From the NCBI GenBank assembly GCA_963682175.1, contig OY821787.1:28188501-28252500 (forward strand): a stretch of 64,000 nt of DNA, in the 5' to 3' direction. The DNA is from Triglochin maritima. Taxonomy: Eukaryota; Streptophyta; Magnoliopsida; Alismatales; Juncaginaceae. The notes below the pieces were generated by a model, which was given only the letters and a program-made list of their open reading frames with translations, had not been told where the DNA came from and made no database searches. Position numbers and translations under genes: made by a program. Shown here one piece after another: positions 10,633-21,606 of the stretch (position 1 is the first letter of the stretch; each line of letters begins with the position of its first letter).

Positions 10633-12896
10633 TAGGGGTGTCAGTGGATGTCCCAAATCCGAAAATCCGTCCGTGTTCGTATTCGTTTTATCCGAGAATC
10701 CGTCATCCGCGAATCCGTATTCGTATCTGAAACATAATATCCGAGAACTCGCGTAGCGAATATGGATATTGATACATCCGATCCGAATAACATCCGATCC
10801 GAGATTGAATATACGTATTATAAATCTGTATCTGTATATGTTTCCGTATCCATTTAATATAATATTATTCATATATATTTATTTATTTTTTATAAATTCT
10901 AACTTAATAAGTTAATGATTTAATCTTATCAATTTATCTTTCATATGTAATACGAAAAAATATGTTCTTTTTATACAATTTACCCAACATATATAAACTC
11001 TTTCTTCCAAAGCAAACCCTAACCTAACCCTAAACTCGTGCCGCATCCACCCCCTCCTGTATCGCCTCCGCCTCCTCCTATGACGCCTCGTCATGTCCGC
11101 CCTCCTCCTCCTCCTCGTCTCCTACTCCTCCCGTCGCACAAGTATGTATCTGTATTCGTCATTGGTGTTATTTCTTCTAGTACGATTTGCCCTTTGAGCT
11201 TCTTTGGTTTGAATCGTTTGAATTGATATATTGAATACCGATTGGAGAGATTTAGTAGATGTTCTGTTTTCGAGTACCAGTTGTATTTTAGCAACTGATT
11301 AGAACAAGAAATGTATATGGAACTAAATGTTGTAGAATGCAATGCAATTTGATCCATTTACCTCGAGCTATTGTTTGACCCAATGATGAGAGGCTACCGT
11401 TTAGTTTTTGAATTTGATATGTTTAGATGTAATCAGCAATTGGGTATTATCAGAATGAATGTGGAGCTCCTGGAATTATTATTTCATTACAACTGTCATA
11501 ATTCATTCCTTTATATTTGCTATACAGAGAAAATTAATGGACATGTACCATCACATGTTTTGCTAATTTTCAATGGTAGTCAAGATTATGCATCATAATC
11601 TTTCTCCACTTGAAACCAAAATGTACTTCGGAGTGTTTGTTCTCCTGAATGAGAAAAATTATGGATTCAAAATAATATTGACCCAAAATGGGTAAGAAAA
11701 TTTTGAGCCGATGCCTTAAATGTTTCATTTTAAATTTAATTGTAAATTTGATCTTTATTTGTTTGAATGGTCAACTGACCACCCTTGTTCTGCTTGCTGT
11801 ATTTTTCGATACTCATAATTTGTTTTTACAAGAGAATGTGAAGACCAAACATCCACAGTTGTTATATGAATCGAAGTTGTACCGAATTCTGCAAGGAGGA
11901 AGTAATAGCAATTGCCTTGACTAGTTATTTTGTTTTTGTTTAGTGATTGTGGTTCTCATTTTGGTTAATCTCCATATCCAAACCAGACATGGTGGTTTAA
12001 AGATTATGAATTGATGAATAAGTTGCAAACTATGTGATGAATATGCCTTTTGGTTTTCATAAGGTAGCCTTTTTCATTTCAAAGTTGTTTGGGCATTCGA
12101 TGAGATTGTTGCTGTAACATTGTGCCACCCACTTACTGATGAAAAACTTACAATATTGACTTGAATATGTAAACGATGTCAAATACAATACCTGAAAAAT
12201 ATAGATACAAAGTCTGAATTTTTTTTAGTTTGAATATGTAGTCTGAAACACTTCAATAATTGCTTGCAACGTGTCACATTTTTTGCAATGTGGAAGAGAA
12301 TTTACCAGTTGTAGATGGTGCTTAGAATTTAATTTTTACTTATTGAATACTTAGTAACAATATATTCATATAATAAATTATTATTTTTCTTACTTTTTCT
12401 CTCTTTAAATGTAGGTATCAAATGTGACTTGTATGCTACCATGGAGATGATGCTTCATGTTGGAATAATTAATTTGTTAGTTTGTTTGTTGCTTAATTGT
12501 TTGTTATGTGGTTCTTGTGTGTCTTCATGTTTGTAAACAATTATTGTAATTTATGCTTGTATTATTTTGTAACTTGTTGTTGGTAGATTTTGAGATCAAA
12601 CCTTTGAATTATGGAACTCAAGCAAATTTAAGGTTTTGATTATTATTATTATCTTAAGGTAGGAATTCGGATACAGATTTTTGAATCCGGATGTTTGTTC
12701 GGATCCGGATTTTCAAATCCGGATGTTATTGTTCGGATACGGATAATATCCATATTCGATCCGAATCCGCCGGATATTGATTCGGATGTAATTAAAAAGA
12801 TCTGGTTGGATACGGATCCTAATACGGATGTCCAAAACTTTCCCGGATTCGGATACGGATGTTGGCATATCCGTATTCGATCTGTTGACACCCCTA
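10633..12896. mobile_element. hAT element, non-autonomous, 2264 bp
   Basis: The ends are perfect 11-bp inverted repeats (TAGGGGTGTCA / TGACACCCCTA). They are flanked by a perfect 8-bp direct repeat, CAAGTAAC (10625-10632 and 12897-12904), the hallmark of hAT insertion. About 220 bases at each end form imperfect inverted subterminal arrays of 'atccg(t)attcg' units (10650-10860 and 12660-12880). The interior has no hAT transposase, so this is a deletion derivative or a carrier of other DNA. Confidence 0.9.
10990..11035 (+). promoter_or_regulatory. TATA box and telo-box-like motif inside the hAT element
   Basis: TATATAAA at 10990-10997 is followed at 11014-11035 by AAACCCTAA and ACCCTAAA units (telo-boxes). 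A proline-rich reading frame (11038-11226) follows. In plants, telo-boxes near a TATA box are common in promoters of translation-related genes, so this looks like a promoter and leader, either of the element's lost transposase or of a captured host gene. Downstream sequence to 12640 is AT-rich and intron- or UTR-like. Confidence 0.4.
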
Positions 12897-12904
12897 CAAG
12901 TAAC

Positions 12905-13539
12905 ATATGAGATATGTCTTTTTTTGCTTTTTTGGAAATTTTGATCTTATTTTTAATTTCACATAAAATTCCCTGTAATTGGAAAAGAAATTGCACCACA
13001 TTCAATTTCAGTTATTCAAATGTATATATATACAAAACATTTCATATATATAATTCAGAAACCACTATGTACAAAAATAATTGAGATTAAAAAAATAATT
13101 CCAAAAGTTTGAAAATGTACATGTAACTAAACAAAGCGTACACTTACAGAAACATTGAAGTTGCAAGGTTGTTCAGGTGAAGGTAGTGTTGTAAACTATG
13201 TTTGTGTTGTAAATTGTGTTTGTACATTCAATCGAACTGCCCTTGAAGTTGAGATTCTCATATTGTAATATCAGAATTCTCACTTAGTAGGATGAATGGT
13301 TGCAATGTCTTAGCTCCTGCTTTGTAGTTTTGTTTGGTCTGAATGTCAGGGTGATGGTGCTACACATCAATGCCAATGATATCAAATATATTCATTTCTT
13401 ATAATAAAATCTTAAAGATGACAACATCACCTGATAATCTTACATTTATCAATAAACTTGTTAATTACAACATAAGATTAATGAAAAAATAGGACCACTT
13501 GTCTGACATATTGTTTATCTCCTCCTGCGAAAACGATTG
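12905..13539. other. CACTA interior, no gene recognised
   Basis: Continuation of the left part of the CACTA element after the hAT insertion. AT-rich, with a short 'gttgtaaa(c/t)tatgtttgtgttgtaaattgtg' duplication near 13190-13225. No coding similarity. Confidence 0.45.
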
Positions 13540-14400
13540 AAGAGTTCCTACAAAAATATACATAGTAAACAAACCCACATACTAACATACAAATTGTGAC
13601 ACCAAACGTATATAACGCAACATAAGATATCTACTAAAATTTACCTCTGTGAAATCTCACGATTCCACTCCCAACTCAACAATTCCTTGCATATACTTCA
13701 TTATGTAGTAACCACATTAAGTATTTCGAACTTGTTTACAATACTGCAATTAGGATGTCATGTATATTACGAAAATAATGAAATTAATGCAAAGTATAAT
13801 GCATATTACATATACAAACATAACTGAATCATCTTACCTTCATGGCATACCAAATTATTTGCTTCTTTTGACCACTCCTTTTGTTACCCATCATCTTATA
13901 GATATTCATTGCCCTACCAAATTATGTAAATGATCGAAAATAGATTCAATAATTTAATGATATCAAATTTACTTAGAACATTAAGGTAGTTATTCAAAAT
14001 AACCTACTAAATAGTATGCCTCAAATCATTCCTATATTTATCTGATACCAAAGGATCAAATCAGTAGGTTGTATACACATCGGGACATTCCAAAACTACT
14101 ATCCAATGATCACTGAAAACCCTTCATGTTAAATTACTTCATAAAGTATTTATTCTACTAATCTTCTTTATGGTTTCCAATTGAAATATAATGAAATTAC
14201 AAGTATTATAGAATATAATGAGATACTTACGCCTACCAATATGGTGCTAGATAACATGCCTTCTTTTGTTCTTGCATCACATCTGTAATTATCGATGGTC
14301 TTGTATCATCCTTTTGATTTCTTGTGGTGCAGAGTATAATGGGACACAGATAACGAAATATGTTACCATACTCCAGTTGGTAGAGATACCTATTACAATC
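13540..14400 (-). pseudogene. Ulp1-like (C48) cysteine protease gene of the CACTA element, broken
   Basis: Scattered exon-like pieces read in order on the minus strand. QEQKKACYLAPYW (about 14290-14250) matches the segment before the active site in plant transposon Ulp1 proteins. DHWIVVLECPDVY (about 14110-14060) holds the catalytic His-Trp pair. GRAMNIYKMMGNK and KKQIIWYAMK (about 13925-13845) are the linker. CGYYIMKYMQGIV (about 13720-13665) holds the catalytic Cys. Ulp1 proteases remove SUMO; many plant CACTA and MULE elements carry such a gene for an unknown purpose. Intron-like AT-rich sequence separates the pieces and stops interrupt them, one just before the Cys. This assignment rests on short motifs, but three fall in the right order and spacing. 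Confidence 0.65.
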
Positions 14401-15059
14401 AAATTAACATGATTTAAATTGAAATGTAACATAAACCTGTACGAAAAATATAAGCATTACTTACTTAAGTGGATCTGGATGATTGTTATACACAATCTTT
14501 CCATCTTAAGAAGTTGCACCAAAACAATCATTATGACTTAGAGCTTTGCTTCTATAACGTCTTCTGTTATTTTGCCTACTATTGTTTTGTCCATAACACT
14601 TTGAACTGCAGAATATTCGTCTCTATCTTTTATCAAAGTGTATAACTGCTTGCAATTCATAGGCAACACATTCTCTTCAATCAAGTCCTGATTTTAGAGG
14701 ATTTCGACGATAGATCTTCAACCTAAAACATAAAGAAATATTATTAGAACATACCTACATACAGAATATATCAACAATTATGGAGTTATTAAATTCAAAG
14801 TTAATACCTTCTTCTTCTTTAATATTTATACATGTTTTCCTCGTGGATTAGAATTGGGCCTTCAATTTCAGGATTCACACTGCCCGTAGTACTTCGTGCT
14901 TGTGTAGGTATAGCCATATTGGTGAAATATCCTAAACATTTATATAAATTCCTCATCATGTTTTCCAGCCTATGGATCTTTTCTTAGCGGTTCCCATGAA
15001 TTACTCCCCTACAACGGTTTGAGGATAATGACCAAAAGTATTGTCGTAGTCATATTCGA

Positions 15060-16128
15060 CTACCAACACCACTTATTCGTCCAGCATGCTCCTCTTTTCC
15101 CAAGGCTTTAGACAAAATATGTTTTATATCCTCTGAAACAAATTCGCCTTGGATAGCCTCTAGTGTATGATCGTCCTAGTACAAACCACAAGAATGTTAA
15201 AAACTATAACATTGCCTAACGATAAACATTATTTTTATAATTAATCGTCGTATACAAACCAAACAACAAAATGTTACCACTTACAGATGAAACCTTTGCA
15301 GACTCATTATTAATGTAGCAGTCAGAGACGAATCACACCAATTATTGGCTTCCTCTTTGCTTAGGCTAGTGTCTAAAGCTTCCTGATTTTTCTTTGCAAC
15401 CTTTTTGACCATCATTTGTCTCATCCAGTTTACGGTATCCCCCTCGAGACAATCGGTGTTGAAACTTGTTCTTTGATTGTCGTTCCTTGTTCAGCGCTTG
15501 TAGTTCCTACAAACATAAATAATAGATTAATTATCACAACAAACATTTCAATTTATAAATAAAGTATAAATGTATATTAGACCAAAAAAATTTGAGTTAG
15601 CCATGATGTTTTGAAATCAGCCCATGTTGTCTAAGGAATAAAATTATAAATTGTACATGGATCTCGATCCATATACTCCCCGAATATGACACTTGATGTC
15701 AACTTAGTTTTGAAATCTTCCCATCGATTACCAACATACGGCATCCACTTCTTTTTCTACTCTTTAGTTGATCAAAAATTCAATTTTTGCTGCAAAACGA
15801 GAACATGAAAAGTAGTATCGATTAGATAAGAAGTTGTAAAGAAAAATAGTTAACTTAAAAGAAAATCTTGAAAACCATGAACCAACTATTGCATCTTTCC
15901 AAATTTGGTCTTTTAGTGATACATCCACAGTTGACCACTTGTCAATGCAAATATTTACTTTGCTTGTCACAAGAGAACCCAAATAATTTGTCCAATATTT
16001 TTTTGCTAAAACATTAACAGAAGAGTAGCTTTGCAGGCATGAGATGCTATCATTTCATTGTCACTTGTAGCGTCAACAATTTTGACGTTGTTCAATTTGG
16101 GCCCGTCAGACTTCATGTTGAGAGTCAT
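15060..16128 (-). pseudogene. Transposase_24-like (Ptta/En-Spm) gene of the CACTA element, broken
   Basis: Minus-strand fragments follow the plant Transposase_24 pattern. The likely start is ATG at 16128 (MTLNMKSDGPKLNN). Then come YLGSLVTSKVNICIDKW with DVSLKDQIWKDAI (about 15985-15885), a segment WKDFKTKL (about 15730-15700), and KALGKEEHAGRISGVGS (about 15110-15060). Such proteins are the second CACTA gene and probably help bind subterminal repeats. Stops, frame changes and intron-like gaps break it. It sits directly upstream of the Ulp1-like pieces and may have been spliced to them. Confidence 0.6.
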
Positions 16129-16269
16129 TGACCTTAAGCAATACAAAAAAATGATTGGTTACATTCACTAATTAGTACGTGCATTAGTAATTTAGAAATA
16201 GAGTAATAACTTAGCAATAGAGCAATTACTTAGCAATAGAGTAAAAACTTGTTACATAAAACTAAAGTT

Positions 16270-16785
16270 GTCATCAATAAACACCAAGCAGCAGACACAT
16301 ACTACATGCATTTCTAATTTTGGTCTCATCAACACTCATATTTTTATTTTGTTTGTACCCTCAGACATTAAAAATAGGATAATAATGCAAGTTTGCAAAC
16401 TCACCCATATATACGATACAATTATTAGGACATGCATGTATTTTACTATATTGCATCCCCATTGGACAATATCTTTTTAGCCTCATAGGTACGATCTGGA
16501 AGTATCATTTTCAATGACACTTTAGGAAGGGAGTGAAACTGACATCACTCCAACAATGTATACAACCTTAAAACTGCAGACAACCTACTAAAATCGGTGC
16601 AACCTGGATACAAAGGCTTGTCATTGTCAGACAGTAGACTACCAAATACATTGGGTTTATCACCAAATTATTGACAACATCTCGGATCATATACTTTAAC
16701 CAATCAGTGCCATTGACATACTCTTGTGCCTCACTATGATTACCATCGGCCTTCATACTAAACTCATTTTCACCATACCATATCC
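16270..16785 (-). pseudogene. TNP2 transposase N-terminal fragment
   Basis: This resembles the 4710-5111 part of the other CACTA copy: the opening MKADGNHSEAQEYVNGTDWL (from 16756), then the 'tacgatctggaag' and 'atgcaatatctttttagc' equivalents (16440-16510), and the segment matching KIHACRNDCILY at 16400-16440. Everything after the zinc-binding CPVC region is missing, so the catalytic part has been lost by deletion before 16260. Confidence 0.75.
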
Positions 16786-17479
16786 AATGTGTATATTTTT
16801 TATAAAAAATGAGCTTTATCTCTTTTTTACATCTCGAATGACCTTGTTAAAATAACTCTTACATGAAGATAAGACCTTACTTCCATTTTTAACATATGCA
16901 TTCTACTGGGAAAACTCTAGAAATTTATCAACCCCGGCCTCATACTCATCACTCAATTGACTAAAAATTCCAATTTCGATCCATAGTTTTCTACGCATCA
17001 AGAAAAACAAATGAATGTCTAAAAGGTCGGCATAACCTTCTCTTAAAGTTCTACTAATACATTGTTAATACATTCCAATAAATAATCTAACACAAACAGA
17101 ACAACACATTCAATGATTAAATTCCACTCCATTATACATTTCAAACGAATTAATTTTGATATCTAAATTCCTCTACTTTGAGCTAATTAAAACAAGTACT
17201 TTTAGTAGAGTAATTAAAAGATTAGCCAATGGAATAATTTATCGCATCTTCATGAGCAAGTGCTGGATTTGAAGAATGGTCAAGGCTGGTCAGGTGGTGA
17301 GGCTTGGGCAGGGTGGATCGAGTGGGGCTGATAAGTCAGGTAGAGCTGACATGGGGGTGAGAATCTGGAAAGAAATTAGGGTTTCGTTAGGTCGTTAGGT
17401 TTGCCTGTTTGATTTTAGGTTAAATATGTAAAGTGACAACACATTACAATTTATTAAAAAATTCTACAGTTTACCTATA

Positions 17480-17687
17480 AAACGATGTGGTTAATTCCCA
17501 TAAACCATGTCAGTTTCTAGCAAACCGACATGATACGCCTAAAATCACGCAGAATATTCTACGACCGACGTGGTAATTCAAACATTCACGTCGGATGCTA
17601 CGACTGACGTGATACGACTAATACCATGTTGAATTTTCAATATCTGACATAATCAGGACGACGTGGTACCAGTATCTTCCAACAGTG
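17480..17687. repeat. CACTA right terminus and subterminal repeats
   Basis: Contains 'attcacgtcgg', 'ctacgaccgacgtggtaa' and 'ataatcaggacgacgtggtacc', then the inverted CACTG end at 17687. It aligns base for base over long stretches with 6110-6359. Confidence 0.75.
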
Positions 17688-18497
17688 TTGGTTTCATAAT
17701 TGAAGTGATTGGTGCCAAATGTAATGTATCATACAATCTTGTACGTAAACTTTATATTATTTGAGTGAAACTTCAAAACAAGAAACATTTTGTTACCAAT
17801 TATGCCTCTTTTGCTTCCAGCATAATGCACCCCATTAGCCTATAATAATATGGTGCAAATCTCCATATTTTGATACATAATTTGTGCAACATGTAGGTTA
17901 TGATTTAATTTCCTCCTCTCGCATATACATGGTTATGACGTGGTTTGACGTCTAGAAATGTTGCTAGAAAGTTTCTGAATGTGAGGTTTTTGCTTGGGTT
18001 ACACATATGAGGAAAAGTGATTTAGAGGTTTGCACCTGAATAATTTTTATTCACTTAGATATATAACAAAAAGAGTTAAATTACTTAAGCGCACTTCAAG
18101 TTTTGTGGGTTCATTCTCATTTTGCTTGTTGTCTCTTTTGACGACAAGGGATTGGTAAATGGCTCGATTAACATCTCTTGCCTCAAGCCTCCAATAGACC
18201 ACATTTTGAGCGGAACTCTCACATTGTCCACAAAATATCTTTTAATACATTAGGAATGAATGATAACTTAAATACCAAACCATACTACATTCAGAATAAC
18301 AAAGCAATTACACTTATCGTAACTTAATCCAATGAGAAGTGGGGAGAATGGAATATTAAAAGCCCCATACAGGTGAAGTGTGGTTAGGAAAAAGAAAGTA
18401 ACATAGGAAAGTGCAACATTAAGGGCAAGTTTGCGTGAGTTAGAGTGTGTTAACGTGAAGAAGAAGAAGAAGAAGAAATGTTGGATACAGGTTTCTA
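17688..18497. other. Unassigned spacer
   Basis: About 810 bases of AT-rich DNA with a (GAA)n tract at 18455-18477. No coding similarity or terminal repeats. Confidence 0.5.
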
Positions 18498-18500
18498 TTT

Positions 18501-19865
18501 CACTACTACAGAAAAGGGAATATACGTCGGATGTACGGGGGTATATACTTCGGATATAAGCACTCCCAGATCCGACGTCTATGTGTGCGTCGTCTATACA
18601 TAGACGTCGACCTTCATATAGCCGACGTCTATACCTAAAGAATATACGTCGGCTGTATGTATAAGCCGACGTCTATTCTTTAACGACTAGACGTCGGTCG
18701 TACTATAGCCCGACGTCTATTCGTAAGGTATAGACGTCGGTGAACTAACAGACGAAGTATATTCTTTAGGTATAGACGTCGGTGAACTAAGAGGTGACAT
18801 CTATTCCTAAAGCATATACGTCGGATTCAACATAAAGCTGACGTCTATTCCTTTCTTCAGAGGAATAAACGTTGGCTAATTAAAACAGCCGAACTCTATT
18901 CTTAAACCTGGACAAAAACTAGCATCCTGCAAACTTGTTTTTAGTCATCGTATTCGTGTACATACAACTGCACCAAATCCGTTCACCTATAATTTTGCTC
19001 ACAAATACTCAAAATTTCATCCACATGTACATACAAGCACAAACTCACAAGCATACATGCATAAACACAAACATACAACCACACATGCACAAACATACAA
19101 GCATACACAATTGACATTCAACACACTTGTTATCTTTGGAATTGTAAAGTACAGATTTTGAAATTACCATAAAAAAGTTGATCAACGGAAGGTTACTCAT
19201 TATTTAGTCTTGAAACGCCATTAATCACTATCACTACCATACTACGAGGAACATTAACAGTATGAGCACAAACCAGGGGAGGAGGAGGTCGTGCGGTGAC
19301 AGCGGTCGCGGAGAAGGGTGCGGTGACGATGGTCGCGGTGGGCTACGGAGACGGTGCAGAGGCACGGAGAAGGGGAGGAGAGCATAAGGGGCGTCGCTGC
19401 GGTGCCGGAGACGATGCAAATCGGTCGGAGATCGGTCGCGGAGGAGAGTTTGGTCGCAGGACGGCTAGGGTTTGGGTGGGTTCTCGTCTGAAATGAATGA
19501 TAGAAAACGCGTATGTTCATTTTCTTTAAGACCTATAGACGTCGGATGTTATAAATATCCGACGTCTATACCCCGATGTCTATATGCAGGGATTATAGAC
19601 GTCGGATATTTATAACTTCCGACGTCTATAGGTCGACGTCTATACCCTATAGACGTTGGCTTCTAATATCCGACGTCTATTTGTCGACGTCTATAACCCA
19701 TAGACGTCGGACAAACTAGATAATACAATAACCGACGTCTATTTTACCACATAGACGTCGATCGTAGTAACACCCGACGTCTAGGTTCTGCCCCCCTCCA
19801 AGACGTCGGCCGTTATAACGGCCGACGTCTATTGGTCGACGAGTAAAGCCTATTCTGCACTAGTG
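18501..19865 (+). mobile_element. Non-autonomous CACTA element, 1365 bp, TSD ttt
   Basis: The left end is CACTACTACAGAAAAGGG. The right end is the inverse of CACTAGTGCAGAATAGG. Both flanks carry the 3-bp repeat ttt (18498-18500, 19866-19868). Dense TAGACGTCGG / CCGACGTCTA arrays fill 18525-18900 and 19530-19840. The middle has a 'catacaagcacaaactcacaagc' tract and a GC-rich block (19260-19490) shared with the element at 6889-9833. The GC-rich block gives overlapping short frames on both strands that look like composition artefacts. Confidence 0.92.
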
Positions 19866-19868
19866 TTT

Positions 19869-20529
19869 GTAACAAGAAATAGTGAATCCAAGCAATTTTC
19901 AGAAAAGACAAATGGTTAGGATCGAGTTTGGAAAATCTGGGCTCTCAAAAATGGAAGAGGACGAGCCCCAGGAGAAACTAGTGCTCGCAGAATCGCTTTT
20001 AATAGCCTTTGGTGTCCTGATGGGGTTGCGATTTGGATGGTTGACTTAAGTTTTAATATTTGCGAGTAGTGCACCCTGGGGTTCAATGGCTCGGGGGAAA
20101 GAGTTTAATTGTACTAAATCTCCTCAACTTCTTGAGTCTGAGGTGTTTTGCCTTACAATTAGGTTGCTCTTTGTTTTGCCTTTGGGTCCTCCCCTTTTCG
20201 ATTAGGTCCAAACCTCTTTCAACTTGGTTCATTCATTTTGTAACCAACTCCTTTCTGCATATAAGCCCATCTACATTATGTTAGTCCCGAAAATACACTA
20301 ATGTAGACCCGAATAGCACAAGTTTGCAAGTAAAATAGAGCAGATATAGCATGAATCTATTGCATTATATGCAACTAATCATGTGGGAATAAAAACAATT
20401 CTGAAATGTGAGCTTGTTTCTTACTTCTTAGCTAATTAATTAATCATGTCATTAACATATGATTATCTTTAGGTCATAAATGTAATCACCCGAAGAAAAC
20501 TGGAAGTGGTAATGGGATAATTTAACATT
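19869..20529. other. Unassigned spacer
   Basis: About 660 bases. A 74-codon frame at 20060-20284 has no recognisable similarity. No repeats with partners in the window. Confidence 0.45.
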
Positions 20530-20670
20530 CACTAGTACAGAAAAGGAAATATACGTCGTTTATTGGTGTTCCATTAGTCGACGTCTATCCATGAGTCGTC
20601 TATACCTAGACGTTGGTTCCTAAAGCCCGACGTCTATTTGAAGGGAAAACGCGTTAGTTATATTTTTAAA
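20530..20670 (+). mobile_element. CACTA terminal fragment
   Basis: Starts CACTAGTACAGAAAAGG and has three TAGACGT-type subterminal units to about 20645, then stops abruptly. This is the left end of the same family as 18501-19865; no right end follows. Confidence 0.75.
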
Positions 20671-20850
20671 AATATAATTAAATAAATGCGAACTAGTTAG
20701 GTAAAATGTTTAGTATAAACGCTTTCTCAAAGTATACTCAAAACCTATGTTTACTACGAAGAAAACAGACTTATAGTCATACATATTTGTGCACAGCGGT
20801 ACTAATAAGTGCATCTCTTGGTTAGAAAACATAGCACACATAATAATTAT

Positions 20851-20945
20851 TAGGGGTGCAAACAGTACAAATATGGGTGTATCCATATGAATACGGATCA
20901 TATATGGATATGAAAAATTCATATCCATAACCCCCCCCCCCCCCA
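20851..20945 (+). mobile_element. hAT-like terminal fragment with poly-C tract
   Basis: TAGGGGTGCAAACAG at 20851 is a hAT-type terminus. It is followed by 'atccatatgaatacgg' repeats and then a run of 14 C at 20931-20944. No matching right end or 8-bp TSD found. Confidence 0.4.
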
Positions 20946-21135
20946 AGATATATGTGAATACCCAACCCAAGATATAGTGCGACAAAATCATCAACCACGT
21001 AGGAGACATCCTCCATAAGTACGATACAATGTACGTATAGTTGGGCGTGCAATATTAACAAGTGCAATCTTCACAAAATCGTTGGAGTGTATTTTAAGTT
21101 AAACCTATAATATATATTATTAACGAAACAACAAC

Positions 21136-21606
21136 GGCTGCGTTTGGGTGTTGGATAAGTGAAATCAAGTTTCTTCGTAAACTGGAGAAACTCAGGTTTT
21201 TTTAAAAAGTATGTTTTCCGAAGGCTTTCCTGTGGAAACCGTGTTAATGTTTGGATGTTTGTTTTGCAAGAAACACTAAACGTTGTTTCACAAACGAAAA
21301 TACGTTTCTACCCTGACCTTTTGGCTTCCCCATAAAAAAACTTTCAATTTATCTCTCTTCCCACCCGAAAGATCTCACCGCCCACCCATTACAGAAGTGC
21401 CTTCTTCTCCTTCCTACCTCCAAAATGCACCTATTCCACTTCCATTGAAAATAGACCATGGATATCCTCTCCGGTCAGCTTAGCGTGTTGACTGGGCAAC
21501 GCACATCCATTTACTTCAGCAGTTTTGTTCGCGCGAAAGCAATAGGCTGCCACTGGGTTGCAAGTCTTCGTTTGTGAGCACTCCGGAGGTCCCAGTAAGT
21601 AGTAGA
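21136..21606 (+). mobile_element. Possible PIF/Harbinger-like end fragment
   Basis: GGCTGCGTTTGGGTGTTGG at 21136 resembles the GGCTACGTTTGGATG end read on the minus strand at 51128. The next 150 bases share 'gttttccgaa' and 'tgtttggatg' wording with 51000-51128. No TWA target duplication is seen, and the right side is cut by the chromovirus LTR at 21607. Confidence 0.35.

Larger units (their letters stand above)
10093..17687 (-). mobile_element. CACTA element (CACTG-type), decayed, with nested hAT element
   Basis: The right end on the minus strand is CACTGTTGGAAGATACTGG, ending at 17687, and is nearly identical in layout to the terminus at 6359. A plausible left end is tACTGCAGAACAATATTA at 10093, followed by ACGTCGG-type subterminal repeats to about 10630. 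Between them lie three decayed genes in order on the minus strand: TNP2 (truncated), a Transposase_24-like gene, and an Ulp1-like protease. The 3-bp flanks (tac / ttg) do not match, so the left boundary is provisional. The span includes a 2.26-kb hAT insertion. Confidence 0.65.

Noticed and set aside
11038..11226. Proline-rich 62-codon protein gene
   Set aside because: The frame is short and comes from CCT/CCG repeats; the opposite strand is also open. Kept only as part of the possible captured promoter.
19234..19520. Arg/Gly-rich and Pro/Ser-rich frames on both strands
   Set aside because: The GC-rich CACTA interior gives open frames on both strands at once. No start context, no similarity, and the related block at 7200-7420 does not keep the frame.
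18525..19840. TAGACGTCGG repeats as a minisatellite or regulatory array
   Set aside because: They fall symmetrically inside CACTA termini with a TSD, so they are the element's subterminal repeats.
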